Part shown: one piece after another, positions 1 to 11,670 of the stretch | Layout of the letters: each line of letters starts with the position of its first letter | Numbering within the stretch: the stretch's first letter is position 1 | Position numbers and translations under genes: made by a program | Assembly: GCF_947242115.1 (NCBI RefSeq) | Contig: NC_074726.1 | Span: 904,001 to 968,000 of the forward strand | Source of the DNA: Biomphalaria glabrata | Lineage: Eukaryota; Mollusca; Gastropoda; Planorbidae | Direction: 5' to 3' | Length of the DNA: 64,000 bases | Notes under the pieces: model-generated | What the model saw: only the letters and a program-made list of their open reading frames with translations | Database searches by the model: none | What the model was told of the DNA's origin: nothing

Positions 1-241
1 CTACGAAGCGATAAGACCGTTATCAACTCAAAGACGTGAACCGTCAAACGTGGCATGTCAAATATAAGAAACAGATCTTTATTACATGACCTTTGAATAC
101 AGTTTTAGCCTCAACCTGTTGTTAGCAGTTATAACCCTTATTTACCAAAAATAAAATCTTAGCTAGAGCTAGTTCTATACTATAACTTAAAGGGTTGATG
201 TGTCAAGTTTGTTCTATTGGCTACTTCTCTTGAGTCTAGTA

Positions 242-1000
242 GATCTAGTTATCTTGTCTTATCTTATATAATACAGACGTTACTTCAAAATAGAAGATGA
301 TTACGTCCTACGCGTCATGCATTTAGTCATGCATATTAACCAATGACTTTAATTCTGCCAAGTCACTGGTTTTCCTGGCTAGCTCAGGCAACCCATTCCA
401 TGCTCTAATAGCACTAGGGAAGAAGGAGTATTTGTACAAATTTGTCCTAGCATATGGGACGAGGAATGTGCCTTTATCTTTGTGTCTTTCAGAGTATTTT
501 ATTAAATTTTGTTTTTGTATTTGAAGATTATGTTTCAGTGTTTTGTGTATAGTTGCTACTTTACTTTCGAGTCTTCTGTCCTGAAGGCTTTCTAAATTTA
601 GTGATTTTGCTAAAGGTGTTACTCTGGTTAAGTGTGAATATTCGTTTGTTATGAATCTCACTGCTCTATTTTGTGTCTGTTCCAGTTTCTTAATGTTATC
701 TTGAGTTGAGGGGTCCCAAACGGAGGATGCATATTCTATTATTGACCTAACCAAGGTTAAATAACATTTTAGTTTTATGTTCTTATTTGATTTATAGAAA
801 TTTCTTTTAATAAACCCTAATGCTTTGTTTGATTTTTTTTTTAGTTTCATCAATATGTGGATTCCATGACAGTTTTTCATTTATTATAAAACCTAGGTAT
901 TTTGCGTTTTTAGTCTGTGTTACTGGTTTACCATGAATAAAATAAGTGGAATTAATTTGTTTAGTTTTTTTGTTACTCTTAACAACCGACAACTTAACTG
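242..1000 (-). mobile_element. 5'-truncated LINE, C-terminal RT region and 3' end
   Basis: The minus strand encodes the region after the reverse transcriptase palm, first KNAKYLGFIINEKLSWNPHI, then in another frame ALGFIKRNFYK to [18 protein letters not shown]. These are the end of a non-LTR ORF2 of Jockey/CR1-like type. A frameshift at about 840 separates the two frames. The 3'UTR carries an inverted repeat (GACGT...ACGTC around CTTC...GAAG) and ends in a GATAA-type microsatellite near 242. Other copies of this family in the window share the same 3' end. Confidence 0.85.
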
Positions 1001-1493
1001 TTATGAGACATTCGTTTACACCATGGCAAATTTTATTGAAACCTTAATTTAAGAAAATAAAATAAACTCGCTTCTCCAAATCCCATCCACAGGGTCTTTA
1101 TCTAGCTATCATTCCCATCAAGTTCTACCAAGTTCTAAGTTTTCCCTGATCCAAGATCATATCGCGGTGTAATCATGAGATTTTCTTCATGTTTGAGACC
1201 TGTCTTATCGCTGACTGAATAGCACTCAAAGAGTTCTAAATAATCTAAGTAGAATAACTTGTAAGATTATTGTATAGCTTTCAGGGAACCAAGTTGCGAC
1301 ATGTAAAAGGCAAGTCAAATACAACGAATAGACAAAGGTCACGTGACATTGCTAACTGCTAACATTTTTAACTGATCAGAAACCAAATCTTAGCCAGATC
1401 GACTACTAAAATTTTCGATTGATCTTTTGGTTAATTCCTGCTTGTTATTTTATATTCTAATTCAATCTCCGCGCTAATACTGGTTTTGTAAAG

Positions 1494-4472
1494 ATGTGCA
1501 GACTTGTGACGTTGTCTCTGTGCTGTTTGCTTGTAAACAGCTACTTTTGCAGTGGTGAGTAGACAGCAGTATTAAATAACAGTAAATAACCTGGAAAGGT
1601 CTAGAAACTCTAGCTACATAAAAGGGGCTACAGTGTACCCACAGAGGACCAAAAGTAAATCCATAACGAGGCTATTGTGTATTCTTATGAACTCAATGTT
1701 TTATAGTGGACCTCTAGTCTGACTATTTCCTGGCTGGCCTAGAGGAGGATGTGTATCCACAGAAGAATTAGTCTTAGATTTTCTCGCGCTGTTCGGCGCA
1801 ATGGGCGGCAAGCTGTCTCCATAGAAACTGTCGTGCGCATCTAGAGTTGCTTCTTGCTTGATGTTTTATTTTATGCAACATAATGGTTTGTGCGATAGTT
1901 CCTAAGAACGCACTATGTTGAAGTCATTGCTCTGTTTGTTTTTGCTGATTAGCAGTCTCTCTGTTGTTGTTAGTTTATTGTGCTTTACTAGATATATATG
2001 TGCGTTGTAGTTTTAAAATCAGTAGCAATATAACCTTGTGAATGGCGGTCTCAAGGAATGCGCATTTTCCTTGTTTAGGGACGCAGGCTTGGAACTCTGT
2101 TGTAGTCAAGCCTGATTGTTATGGTTTGGTCCTTGCATCCATGGCTTTGGGTTATGGGATTCGCGAGCCCTGATAGAATGGTGGTACCGAGCTTAAGGTG
2201 TGCTATATCTATTTTAAATGATGTGATTATGTGTACTTGCTTTTGTAAATACCATTGAGATTTCACCATTCATATCATAATACTTCCTTTGTTCGTTAAA
2301 TTGCTAAACTTGCGCACTTGTTGTTAACTAATGTAAGTTAAACTTATCGTTATTATTCGTGTTAAACAATTGTTGTTATTCCTAACTGTTCGGTTAAATG
2401 GCATTTATTTGATGCTTAGTAAGTCATAGTTTTATCTGAGATTACTCTTTGTTTTGGTTTATACTGTTGAGGTGGAGAGCCCGGGGAAGTACCTCATACC
2501 CTAGATCAGGGGTTCTCGACTTGTGGGTCGCGACCCACTTGATTGACGATTTGCCACGGGTCGCCTAAGACCATCGAAAATATGGATGGTTATTGTCTAT
2601 TCTTCTTTTGCTGTATGTGTGTGTGTGTGGGGGGGGGGGGGGTCGCGGCAGAGTGGGGGATTGTAAAAAGGGGTCGCCGAGCATAAAAGGTTGAGAACCG
2701 CTGCCCTAGATGAACCCGAAAACAACAACAAAAAAACATACAGAAACCTGCCTCCAGCAATGTCTGCAGGCTTTTCCCAAGTGATGTCCACTAGCCTGTC
2801 CTCCATGAATGTGCGGAACCTAGTTGTACGATGACGTTTCGGCATCCATTTTATTGCTATGACGACGCGATTCATTCTGGAGGAAACATGCCCTGCAAAC
2901 TTCACGGGAAGCTCGGTCACAAGCTCATTAAGTGGTAGAGAGCCCGTTCGGCAAAAGATTTCTTTGTTTTTTGACCATCTCTGTGACACTTAAAATCCTT
3001 CTTAGTCTTTGCTGCCGAGGCACATTTAGCCTTATTTTGATTTTTACAGCTAACTTCCTGTCAGATTTCTTATATTTAAATAAACCAAAAAAAAAAAAAA
3101 AAAAACAAACACCAACAAACAAAATACTATAGGGGCTTATAGGCCTAACTAGATTTTATTTAATTCATTTGAAGAGTATTCAATGACTCCTTCTTAAGGT
3201 GTAGAAGTGTTAATATAAACAAAATACTTGTTTATGGTTCTGGCTAGTCCGTTTATATCTAGAGTAGGCTATATAAATACAGTATTTTGTTTCTATAATA
3301 GTTCGTACTAAATATTGCCTAACACTTGATTATTTACATTTTTAGTCTGCAAATACAAGTTACAAATTTGAGAGTCTAAGCTTTTCTTTTGCTGGTCTAA
3401 GTTTTAAGTTAGCATTGTATAAGGTTGTCAGCACATTCTTGAGCATAATTCCCATTTGGATAAACAGTAAATGTGAGTTACTCAATTTGACCCATGTCAC
3501 AGACGACTCAATGATAACTAAATTCATGAAATATTATTTTACTCGCACAGGCCTATTTTGTTATAAAAATTAGTATAGTTTTAATTTTGTGTCATATGTT
3601 TGTCAAAAATATACTTTGGTTTTTCTACAGGAACTGTTGTGGTGTTAGAAGCCAATCCTAAAGTCATTCACCCAGTGGTGACAAAGAAATTCCATCTTCG
3701 ATGTTCTGTCAAGAAAGACAACTGGCAACCTTCCAATCTTACTAGCACGCAAGGGAGAGAAGTCTCAGAAGTGGCTAATTTTAATCATCTCATGTCCATT
3801 GTGATCACAGAAGGCCAAAGGGAGACAATTGCGAGTGTTACAGGATGCGACCCACCAGTTGTCGAACCTTCATTTACAAGACTCCTTCATGCCGTGGGCA
3901 ATGCAAACCATTCGAAAGAACCAGACGAGATGGGGTACTTGCTGCTGACCTGGGACAGACCTTTAGCAGAAGACGCTGATAATTTTACTTGTCAGGCGTA
4001 CGCCCTTGACGGGGATAAGTTTCCAGTTTCTTTAAATGTCTCCCTGGAAGTGACCGCAATAGAACCAACAATGTCTGACCTGACTAGATACATAGCTCTT
4101 AATGACAGACACATCGAATCTTTAGAGAAACAATTGACTAAAACACACAAAACCATTGACAGTGACATGAAAGAAATAAAATCCGAGACCAATAAATTGA
4201 TTTCTGCAATGGATCTCAAACTAGACCAAATACCCGTATACAATATCCAAACCGGGAGCTTTAAATGTGAGCAGAAGAGCATCCAATTCCGCCAACCGTT
4301 CGAGTACACTCCAAGGGTATTTACATCCTCTGAAACCTATAACTGGCAAAATTATAATAATAGATATGATATATCGATCAGCGTTTTACATACTAACAAC
4401 ACGGGTTTCACGGTGAACTGTCGCAGTGACCAGGATTCGAATAGATTTATCAACTGGTTAGCGATAGAATAA
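1494..4472 (+). CDS. Gene A: secreted FREP-like Ig + H-type lectin protein, two exons
   Basis: Exon 1 is 1494-1554 and exon 2 is 3631-4472, together 300 codons plus stop. Exon 1 encodes M-C-R followed by a hydrophobic stretch, a typical signal peptide, and ends at a GTGAGT donor after one base of a codon. Exon 2 follows a pyrimidine-rich CTACAG acceptor with two bases that complete Gly, so the intron is phase 1. Residues about 22-155 resemble the Ig-like domain of snail FREPs, with Cys45 and Cys141 as the likely disulfide, the motif LLLTW before the second Cys, and an extra Cys in VTGCD. Residues about 165-215 are Leu/Glu/Lys-rich and coiled-coil-like. Residues 226-300 look like an H-type lectin domain: IQTGSFKC, PFEYTPRVF, TGFTVNC and the terminal WLAIE. 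It is probably a secreted oligomeric pattern-recognition lectin of hemolymph. The reading frame runs upstream of the acceptor from a TTG codon, but that part is intron. The splice model and architecture are read directly from sequence; the immune role is inferred. Confidence 0.85.
2507..2703 (+). mobile_element. Non-autonomous hAT (SPIN-like) element, copy 1
   Basis: A 197-bp element with terminal inverted repeats CAGGGGTTCTC / GAGAACCGCTG. It is flanked by perfect 8-bp target duplications CCCTAGAT (2499-2506 and 2704-2711). The CAG...CTG ends and 8-bp duplication define hAT, and the TIR resembles the SPIN/OC-type ends known from many animals. Contains a G-run at about 2627-2642. Confidence 0.93.
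2715..3080 (-). mobile_element. LINE fragment, ORF2 C-terminus
   Basis: The minus strand reads LRRILSVTEMVKKQ, then FAGHVSSRMN and FMEDRLVDITWEKPADIAGG. These match the post-RT tail of RTE/Jockey-like LINEs (LRRIL..., FAGHVLR, DITWEEAEDIAGDR). The copy is broken into more than one frame and lies inside the gene A intron. Confidence 0.7.
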
Positions 4473-4719
4473 CATCTGATGTTGTTTAGTTATAGTTTTA
4501 GTATTGTTTAATATTGTTTATTATAGAAATAGTATAGTCTACCTAAACAAGAGCCACCTGTACTTGTTTACTTAGATAAATCTTGTATAGTTCACTTATA
4601 TAATATCAACCTGTAAACTTTACCTACACGAGATCGACTTGTATAAATGTTTTATATATATTTATATATATAATATTGTGATGAATGTGATTTATTATAT
4701 TTATCTCAGTTGTCGTTAT

Positions 4720-4965
4720 GTTTTGACCCAAGGCCAATCTTAGGCATAGGCAAAGTAGACAGCCGCCTGGGGCCTCCGATTGTTGGGGCTTCCCACAGGA
4801 CTAAAATTATTTTTTTTAGAGAAGTCCAAAATTTTGTGGCCAAAGTTATTGTTAGAGTACACTGTGTTTTAATTAAATTGCCAAATTTTATTTTTTCACT
4901 GTTTATTTTATTTTCTTTACATTTTTGTTTTGGGGCCACCAATTTCGGCCAGGGCTCTGTTTTGA
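4720..4965. mobile_element. Old DNA-transposon fragment, hAT-like
   Basis: The segment GGCCAATCTTAGGCATAGG... with GGGGCC/GGCCCC-type motifs resembles the ends of the hAT MITE at 11136-11662, but no clear TIR pair or target duplication survives. The overlapping reading frames on both strands are low-complexity. Weak assignment. Confidence 0.35.
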
Positions 4966-5093
4966 CCAATAGATTGACACATGGATATTAGTAGGACGTG
5001 GGGATGTGTACACAGCATGTCAGAGATGTATGTTGTCATCCAGTGTACTAAAGCCATACTATATGGTATGACCAAATAGAAAAACACATAACT

Positions 5094-5735
5094 GTGGAAG
5101 ATGGACAGAAAGAGAAATATACAGGTGTCAGATCTTAGAAAGAAAGTGAAGATGGGCAGACAAATATAGAGGTGTCAGATCTTAGAAAGAAAGTGGAGAT
5201 GGGCAGAGAAATATAGAGGTGTCAGATCTTAGAAAGAAGGTGGAGATGGACAGAGAAATATAGAGGTGTCAGATCTTAGAAAGAAAGTGGAGATGGGCAG
5301 AGAAATATAGAGGTGTCAGATCTTAGAAAGAAAGTGGAGATGGGCAGAGAAATATACAGGTGTCAGATCTTAGAAAGAAAGTGGAGATGGACAGAAAGAG
5401 AAATATAGAGGTGTCAGATCTTAGAAAGAAAGTGGAGATGGACAGAGAAATATAGAGGTGTCAGATCTTAGAAAGAAAGTGGAGATGGACAGAAAGAGAA
5501 ATATAGAGGTGTCAGATCTTAGAAAGAAAGTGGAGATGGACAGAAAGAGAAATATAGAGGTGTCAGATCTTAGAAAGAAAGTGGAGATGGACAGAAAGAG
5601 AAATATAGAGGTGTCAGATCTTAGAAAGAAAGTGGAGATGGACAGAGAAATATAGAGGTGTCAGATCTTAGAAAGAAAGTGGAGATGGACAGAGAAATAT
5701 AGAGGTGTCAGATCTTAGAAAGAAAGTGGAGATGG
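5094..5735 (+). repeat. 47/51-bp minisatellite grown from LINE coding sequence
   Basis: About thirteen units of GTGTCAGATCTTAGAAAGAA... with period 47 or 51 bp (the 51-bp form has an extra AAAG and keeps a 17-codon frame, VSDLRKKVEMDRKRNIE). The last unit runs directly into a LINE peptide at 5736, so the unit itself is LINE-derived. The protein reading is not a gene. Confidence 0.92.
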
Positions 5736-6262
5736 ACTGGTCACGCCATAAGAAAAAATACCAACAGCAGAGCTAGGCGGGCTTTAGATTGTGGAGATGG
5801 ATTGGTTACACATTAACTCTTTCTCTCCGTAATTATTTTCCCACATTTTGACAGTATTTATCATTTTGCTCATTACTATTTCACTACCCTGATATGATTA
5901 AGCTTATATCACTTTTTCGTTTGTTATTTGAAAATGTTTTATTTGGTATGGAATCAAAAGGGAATGCATGCTCTTTTTAAATAACACAAAGTCAAGTTTA
6001 TGAAGTTTAACATTAATTTAATGTAGTGAGGTCAAATCAACGATGGTATTGTCAGAAGACAAAGGGTTAAGAAAAGATACAAACAACAGAGACAGTCTAA
6101 ATATTGGAACCCCCCAAAGCAGAGGAAGACCAAAAAGAATATGGCAACGCAGTGTACTAGATAAAGCCGAGAGGACAGGAAAATAGCTGGGAGGCAATTA
6201 AAATAAAATAGCAAGAGATCGTGGAGAGTGGCGTGTTTTTACTGTGGTCCTATATTCCTCGA
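5715..6262 (+). mobile_element. LINE fragment, ORF2 C-terminus, interrupted
   Basis: The first part (5715-5800) reads RKWRWTGHAIRKNTNSRARRALD. After about 250 bp of unrelated AT-rich DNA, the second part (6095-6262) reads SRGRPKRIWQRSVLDKAERT and a W-E-A-I-K motif. Both are successive parts of the tail of a Jockey/RTE-like LINE. A premature stop is visible in the second part. Confidence 0.7.
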
Positions 6263-7125
6263 GGAACATAAAGGACAAATGATGATTAGTGATTTCTTAT
6301 GTTTATAAATATCCGTTTGCATTGTTTACTTATCAAGTTATGACGTTTTGATATAGAATATCAACATGTAAAATTTGAGTATATAAGTTAAACATTTAGA
6401 ATGATGAATAAGACTTGTCTCCGAGTCTGAAGATTAATGAGGGCTAACAATGTGACAATCACGTGGAATAGAGAAAGTAGTCAAGACTGAAGAGCAGATG
6501 CGAACATTTGGATTTGTTTTTTTTTTAAAGGATTGTTTTGTTGGATTTAGGAGGAAGATGTGTTATATAGTCTGGTGAAGGAGAAATGCCTTAGAAACTT
6601 TTTTGTGCTAGAAATTAAAAGACTACCTCGAAATGATTTTGTTGATGGAATCATTTCCTTTCATTCTTCATGTAATCTTATTATGTGTTATCCCCCTTTT
6701 AGGTTTATCTTATGAAGAGTTACGCCCTTATATAAGGGGTACAATTCGGTTGAGTGAAGAAATACTTTGTTTACTTTATAAAAGTGTTAGTTTCATTTAT
6801 AGTGGAGATTTTCATAAATGGCGTAAAAAACTATAAATAGCTCGCTTTTTGGCGTATTCGGTTTACACGATAAAGGTGTTAACTAAGTTTTTTTTTGTAA
6901 AGGAATATGATAATTTCTTTTACATTTTTTTTAGCATTGCAGATTTTTTAAGCTCTTCCGTTTAAATCACAAAATAATGTCCATATTGAGGAAGCATTAG
7001 AATTTCATGCTATGACTTAAAGTCTTAAAACTTATTTTAAAAACAAATAGGCAACTTACTAGCAGAAGTAAATGAGATTTTGATATAAAGATGAACAGTC
7101 ACGCATTGGGATAGTGTAAACGTTA
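6263..7125. other. AT-rich intergenic DNA
   Basis: No convincing gene, RNA or repeat family. The short frame at 6633-6836 has no features of a known protein and AT-rich codon use; I leave it uncalled. Confidence 0.6.
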
Positions 7126-7133
7126 GAGCTCAA

Positions 7134-7442
7134 CCATAGACATAAATAAATATAGACTGGCCGAAGGAAGTAACTTCATGTAACTTGAAAACATGTATAT
7201 CTATTGTATTCGGATTTCCGAATGTTGAAAAATTGCATGATCTTCATTCTTAGAGATTTAAAAAAAAAAAACACTAGTGAAAATAATGTAATACTTATAT
7301 AGGTTATGGCTGAAATAGATATGAATACTTAACTTTTATACTGCTCATAAATGCTGTATAATAAAGTACACAAAATTGCAAGTCACAAATTTTCGTTTCA
7401 TAAAACTCTTTAATCGGCCAGTCTATATTTATTTATGTCTAT
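7134..7442. mobile_element. MITE with 28-bp TIRs and 8-bp target duplication
   Basis: About 309 bp with inverted termini ATAGACATAAATAAATATAG...CTATATTTATTTATGTCTAT, extending to GGCC on each inner side. The flanks carry the 8-bp direct repeat GAGCTCAA (7126-7133 and 7443-7450). The 8-bp duplication points to a hAT- or Merlin-type family. No coding capacity. Confidence 0.85.
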
Positions 7443-7450
7443 GAGCTCAA

Positions 7451-7899
7451 TTCTTTTTTTTTTAATTTTCATTTAGCTGTGACGTTCAATTTCAGCGTCC
7501 TTGACATTGCTTAGTTTATCAAGGAAAATCTCCAAGAGCTTATTTCACGCTTTACGTGTCTTTGTCACTGACGGAAAGTAAAAGAGCGCCCTCTATGCAC
7601 CAAAGTGATGATTTAATATAAAGTTATAATAATGTTCAGACAAACACTGGCATAATATGATTACCGTGACCGTGTGATTATGCTTTAGTTGTATTTATGA
7701 CAGGTTAAACGCTAATGTATTCGACAAAATAGAAATATGTGTGTTTCTTTGATAACGTTTAATTTTGGAAAGATTTCATGTGTCGCAAATTCAAAACAAA
7801 ACCGATTGATTCCCACGTGATAAGATCCGTGTCACAGAACAATTTATGTAAAAAATAATAGAAAGTATTATAGCTCCATTTCTATTGCTATGACATTGT
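7451..7899. other. Gene B 3' flank
   Basis: AT-rich sequence after the gene B stop. No clear AATAAA close to the stop and no repeat family recognised. Confidence 0.5.
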
Positions 7900-10410
7900 T
7901 TAGGCTTCTGTGGCTAGCCAGACAAAGTCAGCAATGGCGCCATGTCCGGTGTTGATGCAGGTTACGTTAAAACCCACTTCGTCGACATTTTCAGCATTGA
8001 CTTGAAAGATGTAAGGCTCCTCCAAGGAGTTGGCAGTTAGCGTAAAGCCCAGTCGGATAAACGAAGTCACGACTTGAGGTTTGGTCACGTAAGGCGTGGG
8101 GAATCTGATAAACTGGCTTCTACACACGTCAAATCCAGTTTGCAAGTTTTGTCTTTTAAGTCCGTGAACTTGAGAGATCAAAGCTGAAGTTTGGTGGGTT
8201 ATGTTAGCAGTCAGCGTGTCCAGATCTTGGCGCAGATGGGCATATAAATCTTGGTGTAATGTGATGTTAGACTTAAGAATGTCCACTTCTTGCTTTAATT
8301 CTTTATTTACCTCCTCGAGCTGAGTTATATATTTTTTGTGCTTTGAAAGCTCAAGGTCGTGGGCGGCAATATGGATGACAAGATCTGAAATACCGGGCTC
8401 GATCACGGAAACTTCTAAGTTCTGGGTTAGAGTGGTAGGATGTCGGTCAGATGTCAAGGCCGTGACCTCACAACTAAACGTCCCTCCCTCCATGGGCTTG
8501 AACCACGTGACTTCGAGGTACCCCTTTTCCCCAGGCACAGGAGAACTGTCTGTGTCGCCATCTACTTGGACCAGATTGGCGTAAGAGCCTTCGGCCACTG
8601 GCTTGTCGTAAGGGATGATATTAGCCACAGCTTCGTTGGTCAAGGTGACAGAGTTGTATTTCTTCAAGATAATTGACACGATGTGATCCACGTCTGCCAA
8701 GGCTGGAGGCTCAGTGTTGGTCTGTTCCACGCCTAGATTCCCATGTATCTGACGAGCGTTGAGTGTATTATCCAACTTAATGGAACACCTGAGTTTCAGG
8801 GTAGTGGTCAATATTGGCTGAATTGATGATGGAGAGGCGCTGATGACTAGATAGGCAGCTATAAAAGAAACAAAAAGAGAGATAAAAATCAAAGCTTGCT
8901 AGTTTGGTATATGTCTATTCACATGTCTAAATTTTATTTCTAAGAATTTACTTCTACCGAATACTGAGGGAAAATGCTGATCTAATCAATCATTCAATTT
9001 TTGATGGCATTATCACAGCAGTGATGACACTTGATGAGATGATAGTAGACAGTGTTTTCAGTAGTCAGTGTTTTCAGTAGTCAGTGTTTTCAGTAGTCAA
9101 TGTTTTCAGTAGTCAATGTTTTCAGTAGTCAATGTTTTCAGTAGTCAATGTTTTCAGTAGTCAATGTTTTCAGTAGTCAGTGTTTTCAGTAGTCAGTGTT
9201 TTCAGTAGTCAATGTTTTCAGTAGTCAATGTTTTCAGTAGTCAGTGTTTTCAGTAGTCAATGTTTTCAGTAGTCAATGTTTTCAGTAGTCAGTGTTTTCA
9301 GTAGTCAATGTTTTCAGTAGTCAATGTTTTCAGTAGACAGCAAGACAGATAAATGCGCTGCTCGGTCTTGCATGGATGCGAACTTTGGACATTGACTGCA
9401 GATCTCGAGAGGACGATAGTAGCAATGGAATTGAGATGCTATAGAAGAAATCTAGGTGTCACATCCAAAGACCGCATTACAAATGAAGAAAATTCGATAC
9501 AAGATCACAATGGCAATTGGTTCCCAAGATGACCCGCTGACCACACTCAGAAAACGAAAACACAAAGTGTATGTCCATATCGCGAGGTACTCAGGGCGCT
9601 CCAAAAACCTTCTGTCAGGAAACAGTACGAGGGAAAAGAAGAAGAGGCAGGCAGAGAAAGAGACGGGAAGATAACTCAACAGAATTGAAAGACGAACAAC
9701 AGAAAGAAGTGGACAAAAACGGTCGACAGATCATGGCCCCGCAATGCTCCAACAGTCTGGGAAGGTGCCGGTGACAACAATACTGTCAGAGTCGTCAACG
9801 GACTTGTGGTAATGGTGGAGAATATTGATGACATCGACTGCAGCAATGAAGTCTGTCAGGGAGAATATTTATGAACGTACACTGTGATGACCAAAGCGTT
9901 GACGTTTATTCTGGGGTTCAATAGTTCTATTGTTCATTTTGATTCAAAAGATGGGAGCTAATTGACACCACGACAAGCGTTCATTTTTTAAAAATCTAAA
10001 TACATTTTTATTTTTTTTTCTGGGTGGAGGGGGAAGGAAGGAGGGTCCAAAGGTCGAAATCACTCTCGAATACCTAATATTTTACTGTGTAAGATTATAA
10101 CTGAGTGTTCCTTACAAAGTGGAGGGGGCAATGTAGTTTCAAAATGGGAATGATTCCTGGGAAGGTGGTGTGCAGAAAAAAAAATCTAGTAAAACCACAA
10201 GGAAAATAGAATGGCGAGTTTTTTCCCCCAGTCGAACAGTTCAACTAAAATTGCGTTTAATTGAAACGTACTATTTATTATCAGTGGCCAGTGTGTTCTA
10301 TTTTGGTCTACAATAGTAGCTTAGTAAATCTGACCTGAAACAGTCTGTCCAGTCATCTGAATAGAAAGTAAAGAAGCAACAATGAGACTGAATGTCCAAA
10401 TGACAGCCAT
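7900..10410 (-). CDS. Gene B: secreted FREP-like Ig + H-type lectin protein, two exons
   Basis: On the minus strand, exon 1 is 10410-10335 (ATG at 10410) and exon 2 is 8858-7900, giving 344 residues. Exon 1 encodes MAVIWTFSLIVASLLS and more, a clear signal peptide, and ends CAG|GTCAGA in phase 1. Exon 2 follows TTTCTTTTATAG and completes an Ala codon. The Ig-like domain spans about residues 28-175 with Cys50 and Cys155. The linker at about 185-250 is heptad-like and strongly charged (QLEEVNKELKQEVDILK), longer than in gene A. The H-type lectin domain spans 264-344, starting LQTGFDVC and ending FVWLATEA, with the paired Cys in DVC and VTC. This paralogue lacks the third Ig-domain Cys seen in A and C. 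It converges with gene A, about 3.4 kb between the stop codons. Its intron (8859-10334) carries a 16-bp minisatellite and a LINE fragment. Exon 1 is assigned from signal peptide, donor and matching phase; cDNA would settle it. Confidence 0.82.
9052..9337. repeat. 16-bp minisatellite in gene B intron
   Basis: About eighteen units of CAGTGTTTTCAGTAGT, with a G/A variant in CAGTG or CAATG. It lies in the intron of gene B and abuts a LINE fragment on its right. Confidence 0.93.
9345..9775 (+). mobile_element. LINE fragment, ORF2 C-terminus
   Basis: Reads (LH)GCELWTLTADLERTIVAMEL, YRRNLGVTSKDRITNE, ITMAIGSQDDPLTTLRKRK and, in another frame, TVRGKRRRGRQRKRREDN. This is the very common tail of RTE/Jockey-like LINEs (CE.WTL..., LLTTVKKRKL, RGRQRKRWEDN). 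At least one frameshift. It lies antisense in the gene B intron. Confidence 0.85.
9776..10334. other. Remainder of gene B intron
   Basis: AT-rich sequence with no coding or repeat signal that I recognise up to the splice donor at 10334-10333. Confidence 0.6.
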
Positions 10411-10704
10411 TTTGTTTTGATGGTGTTGGTGATCAGTCACACCACAAGGTCAGCATGACTGAGAACTTGTCCAGTCTTTAGACTTGTTTAGACAACACAC
10501 AATCATTGTAGAAAGTAGACAAGCACTGAGACACGATGTGATCCAGGCAGTAGATCCAAGTCTTATCTTTCTAGTCCCTACACACTCTGTTTTTGTCACG
10601 TTTTTTTTTTTTTCACGGAATAATCTTGTTTATTTTTAATAGAGAGTTTATCTTGTTTTTCTATTTAAAAAAAAATGGGCATCCATTTAAATTATTCAAG
10701 GAGG
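10411..10704. other. Upstream region of gene B
   Basis: The promoter of gene B should lie here on the minus strand. I see no convincing TATA box or IRF site. Confidence 0.5.
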
Positions 10705-10835
10705 GATGGGATTGCTGCCTGGTCGTGTGGTATGGGACTATCGTCACGATGTCCCTGCCAGCTTCCATTCCTTGACATTCTGCATGATATCATGATACAT
10801 TCGTCATACATACACATTTAACATTAATGTAAAGC

Positions 10836-11127
10836 AGCATCAGGGATCAAGTTTTTTTTTTTAAATTAGAGAAATCAGTGAATTTAAAGAGACAAAAATA
10901 AGGGACTGGGCCGACCAAGGCTCGAACCTGTGACCCCTGGAAACAACAACTCTGCCTAGAAGAATCGCATTGAAAGCGAATGTAACCTCTAGACCATTGG
11001 AATGTCTAATAAAAAAATCTTATGGTCCAGAGTCATTCGCTCGTATGCAAATTACCACCAAAATATCACTAACAATTTCAACAGTGCCGACACAGAGAGC
11101 CGTTAGGCAAGTATTAGACAAACAATG
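10836..11127 (-). mobile_element. Partial fold-back/SINE-like element with tRNA-like core, copy 2
   Basis: Homologous to 21590-21935: CAGCATCAGGGATCAAG, CTCGAACCTGTGACCCCTGG (an inverted pol III B box, GGTTCGAGCC), then the tail CCGTTAGGCAAGTATTAGAC. The right part is cut by the hAT MITE at 11136, which sits directly behind the shared AACAATGGC. Confidence 0.7.
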
Positions 11128-11135
11128 GCTCTATC

Positions 11136-11662
11136 CAGTAGCGGTCTTAGGGGGTGACAAGTGGGGCAACAGCTCCAGGCCCCGCACCTGAGGGGTGCCC
11201 CGCGATCGGAGATTTTATTGTCACAAACTTGATCACTACACATTTTGCTAATAAAATCCGATTGGATATCGATGTTTATATACGAAATAAACTCTTTGAA
11301 TTGGTTGCTTCCGCCTGCGTGTTTTTTTTCCCCCAATTGTCTACTGTGTATAGACAGCGTGTGGCCATGGGAGTATTTAAAAAAAAAATTAAGTTGAAAG
11401 AATGTTTTTATGCAGAACAATTACAATACAGTATATATTGTACTTAACGCGGCCAATAGTAGGCCAACAGTAGGCTATGTTTTGTAACAAAAATAAGGCC
11501 CACAGCGTTAAAGGCGGACATTCTGAATTATTATTGTTACAGCGTTAGTGACGGATTAGCCCGTTAGCGTAATGTGGTACGGTATATATAGCCTACCCTT
11601 ACGGCTCAGGGCCCACACATGACACTCGCCCAGGGCCCCGCGCACTGCTAAGGCCGCCCCTG
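11136..11662. mobile_element. hAT MITE, about 527 bp
   Basis: Termini CAGTAGCGGTCTTAG and CTAAGGCCGCCCCTG are imperfect inverted repeats with hAT-type CAG...CTG ends. The flanks GCTCTATC (11128-11135) and GATCTATC (11663-11670) are an 8-bp duplication with one mismatch. A related piece is at 30645-30800. The short frames inside are not transposase. Confidence 0.8.
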
Positions 11663-11670
11663 GATCTATC

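Larger units (their letters stand above)
1555..3630 (+). other. Intron of gene A
   Basis: Phase-1 intron between GTGAGT and CTACAG. It holds a small hAT element, a LINE fragment, an A-run at about 3089-3107 and otherwise AT-rich sequence without other coding signals. The stretches 1560-2490 and 3140-3600 show nothing I recognise. Confidence 0.8.

Noticed and set aside
3600-3629. Gene A start at 3600 inside the open frame
   Set aside because: The first codon is TTG and the segment ends in a splice acceptor; a signal-peptide exon in matching phase lies at 1494.
8859-8892. Hydrophobic N-terminus of the gene B open frame as signal peptide
   Set aside because: It begins with TTG and is the polypyrimidine tract and acceptor of the intron read in frame; exon 1 at 10410-10335 supplies the real signal peptide.
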